Shown piece after piece: positions 1-5,961 of a stretch of DNA of 9,214 nt (its first letter is position 1; each line of letters begins with the position of its first letter). The position numbers and the translations under genes are program-made. Under the pieces are notes generated by a model that searched no databases, had not been told where the DNA came from, and saw nothing but the letters and a program-made list of their open reading frames with translations. The stretch covers positions 1 to 9,214 of the forward strand of contig CAZMVU010000199.1 in the NCBI GenBank assembly GCA_964569295.1, given 5' to 3'. This stretch comes from CAZMVU01 sp964569295 (GTDB lineage Bacteria > Hydrogenedentota > Hydrogenedentia > Hydrogenedentales > JAGMZX01).

Positions 1-1
1 C

Positions 2-988
2 CGGGGCCGGCGTACCCCCGGCGACACCCGCACCGCCGCCGGCCCCAGCTTCGCCAAACCGCTGCTTGACCTTGCGCTCGTGGCGAGGCTGCGGCGCATT
101 GTGCGCGAGCACCGGATCGACGTGGTCCACGCGCACAACTACGAGGCCCTGCTGGTGGCGTTGCTCGCGGGCAAACGGCCCATCGTGTATCACGCGCACA
201 ATGTCATGGCGGATGAATTGCCGTACTACCTGGGCGGGCGTGCCTGGGTGCGCCGGTTCGGCCGTTGGCTCGACTACCGGTTGCCGCATCGGGCCGACGC
301 GGTTATCGCACCGCACCGCCGGCTCGCGGGACACCTCGTGTTGCGCGGGGCTCCGAAGACGCGGGTGCATGTCATCCCGCCGCCCGTCGATGCAAGCGTG
401 TTCGCGGCGCCGGGCGCACCTGTCGCGCATCCGCCCGTGCTCTATACCGGCAACCTCGACGCCTACCAGAATCTAGGCCTGTTGCAGGAAGCCATGGTGC
501 GCGTACGGCGCAAACTGCCGGATGCGCGGCTGTGCATCGCCACGGCCCAACCGAAAACCTTGCCCGGCGCGGAGCATATGCCCACGCCGGACTTTGCCGC
601 CTTGCGCACCTGCCTCGCGGAAGATGCCGTGGTCGCCGTGCCGCGCGTGTCCTGGTCGGGCTATCCGATCAAGCTGCTCAACGCCATGGCGGCGGGCAAG
701 GCGGTGGTGGCCTGTGAGAGTTCAGCCTACCCCGTCACCCATGAACAGGACGGCCTCGTTGTGCCGGACAATGACCCCGCGGCCTTTGCCGGGGCGCTCA
801 TGACCCTGCTGACCAAGCCCAAGCTCCGCGTGGAACTCGGCCGCCGCGCGCGGGAAACTGTGATCGCGCACCATGCGCCCCCCTACGTGGCAGCACAACT
901 CGAAGCCCTCGACGAAGCCCTGCTTGCGGCATGGGGATTGGCGCCGGATGCGGAGGAGGAAGGCGGTGAGCATGCCGTTGACGGCTGA
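2..988 (+). CDS. GT4-type glycosyltransferase, 5' end off the window
   Basis: The frame is open to the window edge, giving 328 visible residues with no start codon; the GTG at base 80 is internal, because the upstream residues (PSFAKPLLDLAL) still fit the family. The protein resembles GT-B fold family 4 enzymes, which transfer a sugar from an activated donor to a lipid or polysaccharide acceptor at the cytoplasmic face. Visible family features are DVVHAHNYEALL in the N-terminal half, YHAHNVMADELPYYL after it, and the C-terminal donor-site block SGYPIKLLNAMAAGKAVVA followed by HEQDGLVVP. About 70 N-terminal residues are probably missing. The last residues are acidic and Gly-rich (EEEGGEHAVDG). 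Bases 896-936, encoding QLEALDEALLAAWG, recur exactly at 2562-2602. Donor and acceptor cannot be told. No terminator with a T tract follows, only a short hairpin at 1005-1022. Confidence 0.88.
   Translation, partial: RGRRTPGDTRTAAGPSFAKPLLDLALVARLRRIVREHRIDVVHAHNYEALLVALLAGKRPIVYHAHNVMADELPYYLGGRAWVRRFGRWLDYRLPHRADAVIAPHRRLAGHLVLRGAPKTRVHVIPPPVDASVFAAPGAPVAHPPVLYTGNLDAYQNLGLLQEAMVRVRRKLPDARLCIATAQPKTLPGAEHMPTPDFAALRTCLAEDAVVAVPRVSWSGYPIKLLNAMAAGKAVVACESSAYPVTHEQDGLVVPDNDPAAFAGALMTLLTKPKLRVELGRRARETVIAHHAPPYVAAQLEALDEALLAAWGLAPDAEEEGGEHAVDG
896..936 (+). repeat. 41-bp direct repeat, copy 1, within the glycosyltransferase
   Basis: The 41 bases are identical to 2562-2602 on the same strand. Here they encode QLEALDEALLAAWG at the C-terminus of the glycosyltransferase. 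The two copies start 1,666 bases apart and enclose the mirrored repeat island and the PIN module. Confidence 0.95.
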
Positions 989-1063
989 GGCCGGCGACAG
1001 GTGCGAAGAGGACGCGCTCTTCTCAGCCTCTCCGCGTGCGGTTCTCTTCGCGCGGGGGAGAAT

Positions 1064-1615
1064 CTCACGCAAAGACGCAGAGGCGCGGAAGCCGAATCGA
1101 ATAGAACCGCGAATGCACACGAATTTGCCCAGCGCGGCCAAGCCCGCCCGAGACGGACAAGCAGCAACCGAAGTGCCGCACGAAATCCGGACTAACCACT
1201 AAGGACACTAAGTAGGGCAAAATGATAAACAGAAAAGTAAGCATTTAGGGAGGGTGCTCAGAAAAGCGCAGAAAGCTGAGCAAAAAAGGGACTGTCCTCG
1301 CGAGTCCGCGAGCAGGGACTGTCCCTTTTCTTGCGGGTTGCCGCCAAGCGCCCTGTGTTTGTGGGCTTCCAGGGTTCTGAACGCTTTCGAAGAAAGGAAG
1401 ATTTTACCACCGAGCACAGAGTCTCACGAGGGAGAAAGAAGGCAGGGACAGAACCGGGCGAGTGCCCATTTCGTGTCCATTGGTGTTTCGTCGTGGTTGA
1501 TCCTTCTCTTGCCTGCGTTTTGCGCCCTTTATGTTCTATGCGATCATTTGTGGAGTGATATCTACTTCGATGCACCATGCCACAGTTCGTCTTCTTTTCT
1601 GCGTCTTCGCGTGCG
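1064..1615. repeat. mirrored degenerate 8-9-mer repeat patches
   Basis: Bases 1066-1081 (CACGCAAAGACGCAGA) match the reverse complement of 1598-1613 at 15 of 16 positions. Inside them, AATGCACACGAA at 1112-1123 matches the reverse complement of 1470-1481 at 11 of 12. Left-hand patches such as 1193-1212 (near-tandem CACTAAG units) read forward, while the right-hand patches at 1467-1500 and 1595-1615 read reverse. An additional forward patch lies at 1402-1435. The arrangement is nested around the hairpin at 1284-1329. Patches of this style, with CAC-AAG or CACGAAT units, are a recognisable intergenic repeat type in environmental bacterial genomes. Their function is unknown to me. Confidence 0.5.
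1284..1329. repeat. imperfect hairpin ending in T4, possible two-way terminator
   Basis: The outer arms AAAAGGGACTGTC (1284-1296) and the right arm 1317-1329 pair with one T-T mismatch. An inner perfect stem CTCGCG (1297-1302) and CGCGAG (1307-1312) closes on an AGTC loop, with a four-base bulge at 1313-1316. Runs of A before it and T after it would let it work as a weak terminator in either direction, but no intact gene ends right beside it. It may equally be the core of the surrounding dispersed repeat. Confidence 0.5.
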
Positions 1616-1648
1616 CATCCTGTTTCTGGGGGAGCATTCAAAGGTCCG

Positions 1649-1679
1649 TTGTCGGCGCCGTTTGGTATACTGAACGTGC
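1649..1679 (+). promoter_or_regulatory. extended -10 promoter directly before the PIN gene
   Basis: TATACT at 1666-1671 is preceded by TGG (1663-1665), which fits an extended -10 element (TGn followed by the hexamer). No good -35 hexamer lies 16-18 bases upstream; TTGTCG at 1649-1654 is only 11 bases away. Transcription would be expected to begin about seven bases after the hexamer, near 1678-1680, which is the start codon itself. No Shine-Dalgarno sequence exists in that space, so the message is probably leaderless. Confidence 0.5.
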
Positions 1680-2153
1680 ATGAAGCCCAAAGTGTACATA
1701 GAGACAAGCGTGGTCAGTTATCTGACAAACCGCGTGAACCGGGATATGGTGACGTTGGCACACCAGGCGTTGACGCAGGAGTGGTGGGAGGAGCGTGGGG
1801 AAGCGTTCGAGCGCGTGGTGTCGGCCCTTGTGGTGCGTGAAGCGGGCGGGGGTGACCCGGAAGCGGCGGAGAAGCGCTTGGCAGCGATTGCCGGGTTGCG
1901 CGCGTTGGGCATGGGCGCGCCCGTGTTTGGCTTGGCGCGGCGGTTGGTGGAAGATGGCCCTATCCCCGCCAATGCAAAGGCAGACGCGGTGCACATCGCA
2001 GTGGCTGCGGTGAACGGCGTGGACTACCTACTGACGTGGAATTGCAAACATCTGGCCAACGCCGCTTTGCGTGAGCGTATTGGGCACTTGGTGGAAGCGG
2101 CCGGCTACCGGTGCCCGGTGATTTGCACGCCGGAAGAACTGATGGAGGATTGA
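1680..2153 (+). CDS. PIN-domain protein, VapC-like toxin
   Basis: This 157-residue protein has the layout of the VapC-like PIN family that begins KVYIETSVVSYL. PIN proteins are Mg-dependent ribonucleases, and in toxin-antitoxin pairs they cut tRNA, rRNA or mRNA. Visible acidic residues are E8 in the first motif (Glu where most PIN domains have Asp, as is usual in this subfamily), E54 in VVREAGGGD and D102 in ADAVHIA. TWNCKHLAN (119-127) is the C-terminal signature, followed by CPVICTPEEL near the end. The length is normal and the gene looks intact. The next gene starts two bases after its stop, so the two are almost certainly co-transcribed. The start codon lies just after an extended -10 element with no ribosome binding site. 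Whether it is toxic here is inferred from the family. Confidence 0.85.
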   Translation: MKPKVYIETSVVSYLTNRVNRDMVTLAHQALTQEWWEERGEAFERVVSALVVREAGGGDPEAAEKRLAAIAGLRALGMGAPVFGLARRLVEDGPIPANAKADAVHIAVAAVNGVDYLLTWNCKHLANAALRERIGHLVEAAGYRCPVICTPEELMED

Positions 2154-2155
2154 CC

Positions 2156-2329
2156 GTGCGAGACGATCCCATTGTGGCGGAAGTCCGCCGTATTCGCGAG
2201 ACCTACGCGCAGCAGTTCGATAACGATCTGCGCAAAATGGCCGACGACTTGGCTTCGTGGGAGCGGGAACATCCGGAGCGCGTGGTGACCTATCCGCCCA
2301 AGGCGCCCGTTCATCGCGAAAGCGCCTGA
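2156..2329 (+). CDS. small partner protein of the PIN gene, antitoxin-like
   Basis: The start chosen is GTG at 2156. GGAGG at 2144-2148 lies seven bases upstream, inside the end of the PIN gene, and only two bases separate the PIN stop from this start. The 57-residue product begins MRDDPIVAEVRRIRETYAQQFDNDLRKMADDL and ends in a basic, proline-containing tail (VVTYPPKAPVHRESA). Small proteins starting with (R/W)xDPIVxEVRxIRE are, from memory, regularly found directly behind PIN genes of this subfamily, so it is probably the antitoxin or an accessory partner. The predicted structure is mostly helical with no evident DNA-binding fold. The order is toxin first, the reverse of the classic antitoxin-first vapBC arrangement. 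An upstream in-frame ATG at 2111 would overlap the PIN gene by 43 bases and lacks a ribosome binding site. Confidence 0.72.
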   Translation: MRDDPIVAEVRRIRETYAQQFDNDLRKMADDLASWEREHPERVVTYPPKAPVHRESA

Positions 2330-2364
2330 GTGTTATGAACACGGCATCGGTCGAGAAGGCGCCG

Positions 2365-2418
2365 TCAGCCAAGCCGCGCGTAGAGGCGTTCGATGTCTTT
2401 GCGGGCGCGGCGGGCCGC
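2365..2418 (-). pseudogene. C-terminal gene tail, copy 1
   Basis: The minus strand reads AARRARKDIERLYARLG and then TGA. The nucleotide stretch 2378-2402 matches 2864-2888 at 21 of 25 positions, so this is a diverged relative of the tail at 2818-2907. It appears shortened: the segment between the Ala and the final RLG of the other copy is absent. The parent family was not recognised. Upstream sequence in this frame shows no recognisable domain. Confidence 0.3.
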
Positions 2419-2561
2419 CGTTCCGGCGGACAGAGGGGAAGATAAGTATCTCGGCGGCAAGGAGTGCGCCATAAACGGAAACCACCGGCCCACGGACCTG
2501 CTCATGCTGTCGGAAACCCGGGAATGCGGAAAGCCGCCACGGCCCCGGCCAGTTTGCCGGC

Positions 2562-2602
2562 CAACTCGAAGCCCTCGACGAAGCCCTGCTTGCGGCATGG
2601 GG
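2562..2602 (+). repeat. 41-bp direct repeat, copy 2, in gene debris
   Basis: This is an exact copy of 896-936. In the matching frame the context reads GQFAG before the repeat and HSPGEDTPAADMHDLSRG after it, and the frame ends within about 30 codons. The weak match continuing upstream (Ala then Gln-Leu-Glu, with a Pro and a His at equivalent positions) may mean this is the 3' remnant of a second, related glycosyltransferase rather than a simple copy. Confidence 0.9.
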
Positions 2603-2758
2603 CCATTCTCCCGGCGAGGACACGCCGGCAGCGGACATGCACGACCTTTCTCGAGGGGTTTCGATCTCGGGCATGGCGTTTACTTGCGGGTGGTGACCAT
2701 TGCCATACCCATGGTGGCAACCATCGCCCTCATCGGGCTGGTTATCTTGCTGCAATAA
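2597..2758 (+). CDS. possible 53-residue tail-anchored peptide
   Basis: The frame from ATG at 2597 encodes a basic N-terminal half and a strongly hydrophobic end (VVTIAIPMVATIALIGLVILLQ, residues 32-53) that could be one membrane helix. There is no good ribosome binding site before the ATG, and the start lies inside the 41-bp repeat. It may therefore be the 3' end of a broken membrane-protein gene rather than a gene in its own right. I recognise no family. Confidence 0.2.
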   Translation: MGPFSRRGHAGSGHARPFSRGFDLGHGVYLRVVTIAIPMVATIALIGLVILLQ

Positions 2759-2817
2759 GGGGCGCAAGACACGCGGGGGGCCACACGAGAATCCCCGCTG
2801 GAACAATGCCCCGCGTT

Positions 2818-2907
2818 TTACAGGCCCAGGCGCTGGGCGGCGTCTTTGTAGCCGGGAGCGGCGGCGCAGAGGTGTTCGCGGTCTTTGCCGGGGCGTTGTC
2901 CGGTTGC
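2818..2907 (-). pseudogene. C-terminal gene tail, copy 2
   Basis: The minus strand reads, after an in-frame TGA at 2908-2910, 29 residues containing GKDREHLC and PGYKDAAQRLGL and then a TAA stop. The composition is protein-like and differs from the other frames. It shares 21 of 25 bases with the tail at 2378-2402. I do not recognise the parent gene. With a stop immediately upstream it can only be a remnant. Confidence 0.35.
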
Positions 2908-3004
2908 TCAGCGCACCCCTGCTTACGCGCGCAACGGCGGCCGCCGCAGTGTTCGATGGTTGGCGGTGCGGGCCTCGCCGCCAGAAACGCACGGGTGTGC
3001 GTGG

Positions 3005-3844
3005 TTACGGCGTGTTCGACGCGCGGGTTTCCTCTTCCGGGGGCTGGGCGGGAGACCGGCGCAGAAACACGACCGTGATGCAATGCACGAGGTAGAGGTA
3101 GTACGTGTTGAGCTCGCGGAACTCGGAGAGATTGCTGCTGATGGCGCCGCGTTCACGGTTGATGGCATTGCCCGCGGCTTGCGCTTCGCGGATAACCTGC
3201 GCTTCCCAGTCGCCGAGGGTGTGGGTCAGGGTACGCAGTAGAAAGATGGCAATAAGGGTAGCAATGGCCCAGCGTTCGGGGGCGATGTAATCGAGCCAGG
3301 GGCGTTTCATGCGCCACGCAATCAGCGGCAAGAGACCGAAGAAAGCAACAAAGAGGACATCGTTCACGCGCTTGAGTTCGCCCGTGATATCCAGGCGGTT
3401 ATGCACTGTGAACGACTCCTCATCCGGAATTTGGGCCACGAGTTCTGGCGGCCATTCACGGCGCGGAGCAAACATGTCATAACCATCCCGGCCGGCGAGG
3501 TGCTTTTTGTAGGTATCGCACCCGTGGTAGAGCGTGCCGTAGTCCGTTTCTTCGAGCAGCATGAAGACCGCCCCGAACGTAAGAAGCAGAAAGGCCGCCC
3601 GCTCGACACACCATGTCTTGCGGCAGGCGCCCGCCGCCGCGGCCGCGATGAACGCGATCCACAGCACGTTCTGAAGGTTTTCCAGCAGGCCAAATTCGCG
3701 CCAATCATCCGGCGATAGGGGTGGCAGTTTGGGTACGACAATGCGCTGCAACACGATGTTTCCGGAGAAATACATGCCCATGAGAGCCAGGCTCACGCCA
3801 ACCGGTATCACCAGATACACGAGCAGTTTTTTCTTCGTGTGCAT
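3005..3844 (-). CDS. six-helix integral membrane protein, unknown function
   Basis: The 279-residue product has hydrophobic segments at about 8-28, 57-74, 82-98, 162-178, 191-209 and 246-262. The start is placed at ATG 3844, with GGAAGG shortly upstream; in-frame ATGs at 3859 and 3868 are alternatives with weaker sites. The frame runs open further, to 4360, but there it overlaps the lipoprotein gene and reads as non-coding shadow. After the third helix comes an EETDYG motif (98-103), and before the fourth a VHN motif (147-149). This recalls uncharacterised multipass proteins with an acidic pair plus W/Y-G and a later (L/V)HN motif, suggesting polar residues facing each other across a loop. 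The C-terminus is soluble and Pro/Glu-rich. It lies 109 bases behind the lipoprotein gene on the same strand and may be co-transcribed with it. Confidence 0.75.
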   Translation of the reverse strand: MHTKKKLLVYLVIPVGVSLALMGMYFSGNIVLQRIVVPKLPPLSPDDWREFGLLENLQNVLWIAFIAAAAAGACRKTWCVERAAFLLLTFGAVFMLLEETDYGTLYHGCDTYKKHLAGRDGYDMFAPRREWPPELVAQIPDEESFTVHNRLDITGELKRVNDVLFVAFFGLLPLIAWRMKRPWLDYIAPERWAIATLIAIFLLRTLTHTLGDWEAQVIREAQAAGNAINRERGAISSNLSEFRELNTYYLYLVHCITVVFLRRSPAQPPEEETRASNTP

Positions 3845-3953
3845 CCCTACGCCTTCCATCTGATTCATGCCCCAGCGGACATGGCCAGGCCCCCGGAACA
3901 GTAGCAAAATGAGGGAAACCTTCAACAGGCGCCGGCGCGATTGGTGCCGGGCA

Positions 3954-4985
3954 TCAATTCTCCCGTTCAAGGCGATACACCCGCCCGTCTTTCGGCCTGA
4001 TAAGGCGAGGCAGGCCCGCATCGTCCCAGGCAATGCGCATCTTCGAGAGGAACCAGGTCTTGCCGTTGTCGTTGTTGCCCTGGAAGAACAGCCAACTCGT
4101 GCCGTCCTCGTCGACAAATACGCCGGGGTGGCCGGATTCGCTGTGGTTCCACGCTCCCTCGGGACCGTTGGGCAGGAGGGGCTTGTCGGAGAGGCGCTCC
4201 CACGCAAGGCCGTCGTCCGACACCGCCACGCCAATCTGCTGCGGGTCGTTGTTGTAGCCGCCGGCGTAGAACATGAAATAGCGGTCCCCATGCTTGATGA
4301 GCGTGGGCGCCTCGATGCACTTCGTTTCCCATTCGAGTTCGGGCGCAAGGATAGGCCCATCGCACTGCTGGGTCCAGCTATCGCGCACGAACCCGGCCGG
4401 CACCGGCGCCGTGGCCACGAAAAGCATCTGGCGTTTCATCTGCGGATCGCGGGTAGCGCCATAGAGGAAGGCGGTGCCGTCCTCGATGTAGACCTCCGCG
4501 TCGATAGCCCGCCCCACGTTCCACGCACCCGTGGGTGCGAAGATGGGATTCGTCGGATTGCGCTCGAAGTGGACCCCGTCATCCGAAGCGGCATGACACA
4601 ACGCATCCTTCGGACCATTGCCGTAAATCTGGTAGAAAAGGTGGACCTGGCCCTTGTGGACCAGCGCCGCCGGCGCGGCCAGCCCATTCTTCTCATAATC
4701 CGCGGCCGGGTCCAATTCCCCCACCTTCGACCAATCCGTCAGGTCATCACTCTCGGCGATGCCAATGCCAATACGCCCGGGCATGCGGACGGTGTAGTAC
4801 ATGAGGTACCGGCCGTCAAACCGCACCACGTCCGGGTCTTTGGCAAACAGCCCACCGTGGTCCGCATCGGCATAATACATGACGGGCTGCTGCGACTCGG
4901 GCGCTGGGCCGGCCTGCGCACTCTGACAACCGGCAAGCAATGCCAGCGCTGGCATCGCGAACAACCAAAGACTCTTTTCGTACAT
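3954..4985 (-). CDS. GH43-like five-bladed propeller lipoprotein
   Basis: The 343-residue protein starts with a lipoprotein signal (MYEKSLWLFAMPALALLAGC) whose lipobox LAGC places the lipid-carrying cysteine at 20. It should be anchored in a membrane on the periplasmic or outer side. The rest shows repeated blades typical of GH43/GH32/GH130-type beta-propellers: KDPDVVRFDGRYLMYYT (49-65), APAALVHKGQVHLFYQ, DAEVYIEDGTAFLYGA, EAPTLIKHGDRYFMFYAGG and HPGVFVDEDGTSWLFFQG. Candidate catalytic carboxylates are D50/D52, D162/E164 and E225, with H281 and H286 as possible active-site histidines. The likely role is hydrolysis or binding of plant- or microbe-derived oligosaccharides, with the substrate unknown. 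AGGAG stands 11 bases before the ATG, which is long but usable. The CAZy family cannot be fixed by eye. Confidence 0.8.
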   Translation of the reverse strand: MYEKSLWLFAMPALALLAGCQSAQAGPAPESQQPVMYYADADHGGLFAKDPDVVRFDGRYLMYYTVRMPGRIGIGIAESDDLTDWSKVGELDPAADYEKNGLAAPAALVHKGQVHLFYQIYGNGPKDALCHAASDDGVHFERNPTNPIFAPTGAWNVGRAIDAEVYIEDGTAFLYGATRDPQMKRQMLFVATAPVPAGFVRDSWTQQCDGPILAPELEWETKCIEAPTLIKHGDRYFMFYAGGYNNDPQQIGVAVSDDGLAWERLSDKPLLPNGPEGAWNHSESGHPGVFVDEDGTSWLFFQGNNDNGKTWFLSKMRIAWDDAGLPRLIRPKDGRVYRLEREN

Positions 4986-5069
4986 GAGATGACGTACTCC
5001 TATTTCAGCTGCAATAAAAACCCTGTATGAAGCACCCTAATAGGTTCTTCTTGAAAAGGGGTTTGGGAC

Positions 5070-5097
5070 AAACTTCTTCTTTCCCAAGAAGAAGTTT
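5070..5097 (-). terminator. 12-bp perfect hairpin after the SH3-protein gene
   Basis: AAACTTCTTCTT (5070-5081) and AAGAAGAAGTTT (5086-5097) form a perfect 12-bp stem with a TCCC loop. It starts 28 bases beyond the stop of the minus-strand SH3 gene and precedes the next minus-strand gene, so it probably ends that transcript. The T tract behind it in the minus direction is poor, and the stem is AT-rich. A processing or attenuation role is therefore also possible. Confidence 0.5.
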
Positions 5098-5124
5098 CCC
5101 CCACAACCTTCTATTTCCCTTCCT

Positions 5125-5961
5125 TCACTCCGCGGCCTGTGGCGGCGCCTTGAACAGCCGGCGGCCCGTTTCGCCGAGAGGCGTGTATTCCGGGCCCGGA
5201 TCCAGCGGTGCGATGGGCGGGTCGACCACCCAGGTATCTTCCATGCGCTGCGCCTCGCCCATGGCATCGAGTGCGCCGCCGAGGGCGTTCATGGCTTTCG
5301 TGCGCTCCTCCGGGCCGCGGTCCGGCACGGCCATGGCCCGCTGCCATAAGGCCGCTGGCGTGATGAGAAACGCATCGCCCACGGCCCACTGCGCATCGCC
5401 CTCCGTACGCCACACCTGCCCACGCTGTCCGCGAAACGGTACGATTGCCACATGCCGCCGCGGCGCCCATTGCCCTGTGTCCGCGTCGTAAAACGTACGC
5501 TCCATGCTGCGCACCGTGCAGCGGATAACGCCGTCTTCAACATGCTCCATGGCCACCGTGGCGAAAATGGCGGCATCGTCCGTATAGGGCAGACCGTCCA
5601 CCGTGCTCAGGCGCAGCACGGTCTGATAGTCCGGCGCCGCCGTGGCCGCGGCGCTACGGCGTTCCTGTTCACTCGCCACGCCCACGCGCAGGTAGCGCCC
5701 GTGCATCCAACCCGTGACCGCATGGCCCGTGGCGTCCTCCCGGTGCAGACGAATCTGCACCCAGGGCGCCTTGTCCTCCGGGGTCGCCAGCACGGTGACG
5801 CGCTCGTTCTGGTCGAGCTGGGTGAGGATATCGCCCTCGAGCGACGGCGCCGAGCGCACACGCACCCGGTCGCCGGTGCACGTGGCAAGGATATCCGCGG
5901 CGCTGACGGTAGCGGTCAGCACCAGCGCGAAAAGGCAGGTCAGGATGGTGGTGATGCGCAT
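5125..5961 (-). CDS. secreted protein with a bacterial SH3 domain
   Basis: The start is set at ATG 5961, with AGGAG seven bases upstream (5969-5973 on the plus strand). A longer frame to 6012 would place 17 polar residues before the signal. The 278-residue product has a Sec signal peptide (MRITTILTCLFALVLTATVSA, cleavage after residue 21). A bacterial SH3 domain follows at about 24-92, with VRVRSAPSLEGDILTQL, VTVLATPEDKAPWVQIRL and GWMHGRYL. Such domains typically bind cell-wall peptides or act as spacers in envelope proteins. The remaining 185 residues, including WAPRRHVAIVPFRGQRGQVW and GDAFLITPAALWQRAMAV, match no family I recognise and may be a separate periplasmic domain. A 12-bp hairpin follows the stop. 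Confidence 0.8.
   Translation of the reverse strand: MRITTILTCLFALVLTATVSAADILATCTGDRVRVRSAPSLEGDILTQLDQNERVTVLATPEDKAPWVQIRLHREDATGHAVTGWMHGRYLRVGVASEQERRSAAATAAPDYQTVLRLSTVDGLPYTDDAAIFATVAMEHVEDGVIRCTVRSMERTFYDADTGQWAPRRHVAIVPFRGQRGQVWRTEGDAQWAVGDAFLITPAALWQRAMAVPDRGPEERTKAMNALGGALDAMGEAQRMEDTWVVDPPIAPLDPGPEYTPLGETGRRLFKAPPQAAE

Larger units (their letters stand above)
989..1679. other. repeat-rich intergenic island
   Basis: I see no convincing gene in these 690 bases. The short open frames have atypical composition, show no family motif and lack ribosome binding sites. The stretch holds several degenerate patches of 8-9 base units (1064-1091, 1105-1125, 1193-1212, 1402-1435, and reverse-oriented 1467-1500 and 1595-1615). 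It also holds a hairpin GAAGAG/CTCTTC at 1005-1022, a 7-bp inverted repeat TGCTCAG/CTGAGCA (1255-1261 and 1276-1282), and a long hairpin at 1284-1329. The part from about 1200 to 1290 is clearly richer in A and T than its neighbours. Confidence 0.6.
2330..3004. other. gene debris without a convincing intact gene
   Basis: These 675 bases between the PIN module and the minus-strand membrane gene contain only fragments. They are a minus-strand tail ending in ARKDIERLYARLG and a stop (2365-2418), a 41-bp exact copy of the glycosyltransferase 3' end (2562-2602), a short frame with one hydrophobic segment (2597-2758), and a second minus-strand tail ending KDAAQRLGL and a stop (2818-2907). Reading frames that look protein-like are cut by stops within a few dozen codons on both strands. 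This pattern suggests successive insertions and deletions. Confidence 0.55.

Noticed and set aside
1064..1435. CRISPR array
   Set aside because: The repeated units are 8-9 bases, degenerate and not regularly spaced, and there are no spacers or cas genes.
1254..1707. Overlapping open frames of 139-149 codons in the intergenic island
   Set aside because: They run through repeats and a hairpin, have no start signals, and their composition differs from the real genes here.
2336..2446. 36-codon frame starting just after the PIN partner gene
   Set aside because: It has no ribosome binding site and no motif, and it lies antisense to a better-looking minus-strand gene tail.
3845..4360. N-terminal extension of the membrane-protein frame upstream of 3844
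   Set aside because: It overlaps the lipoprotein gene in another frame, is rich in Arg and Ser like a shadow frame, and the helix-rich protein begins naturally at ATG 3844 with a ribosome binding site.
3867..5030. 387-codon open frame on the plus strand opposite the lipoprotein
   Set aside because: It is a shadow of the propeller lipoprotein. The product is Arg/Val-rich without domains, and no ribosome binding site was seen.
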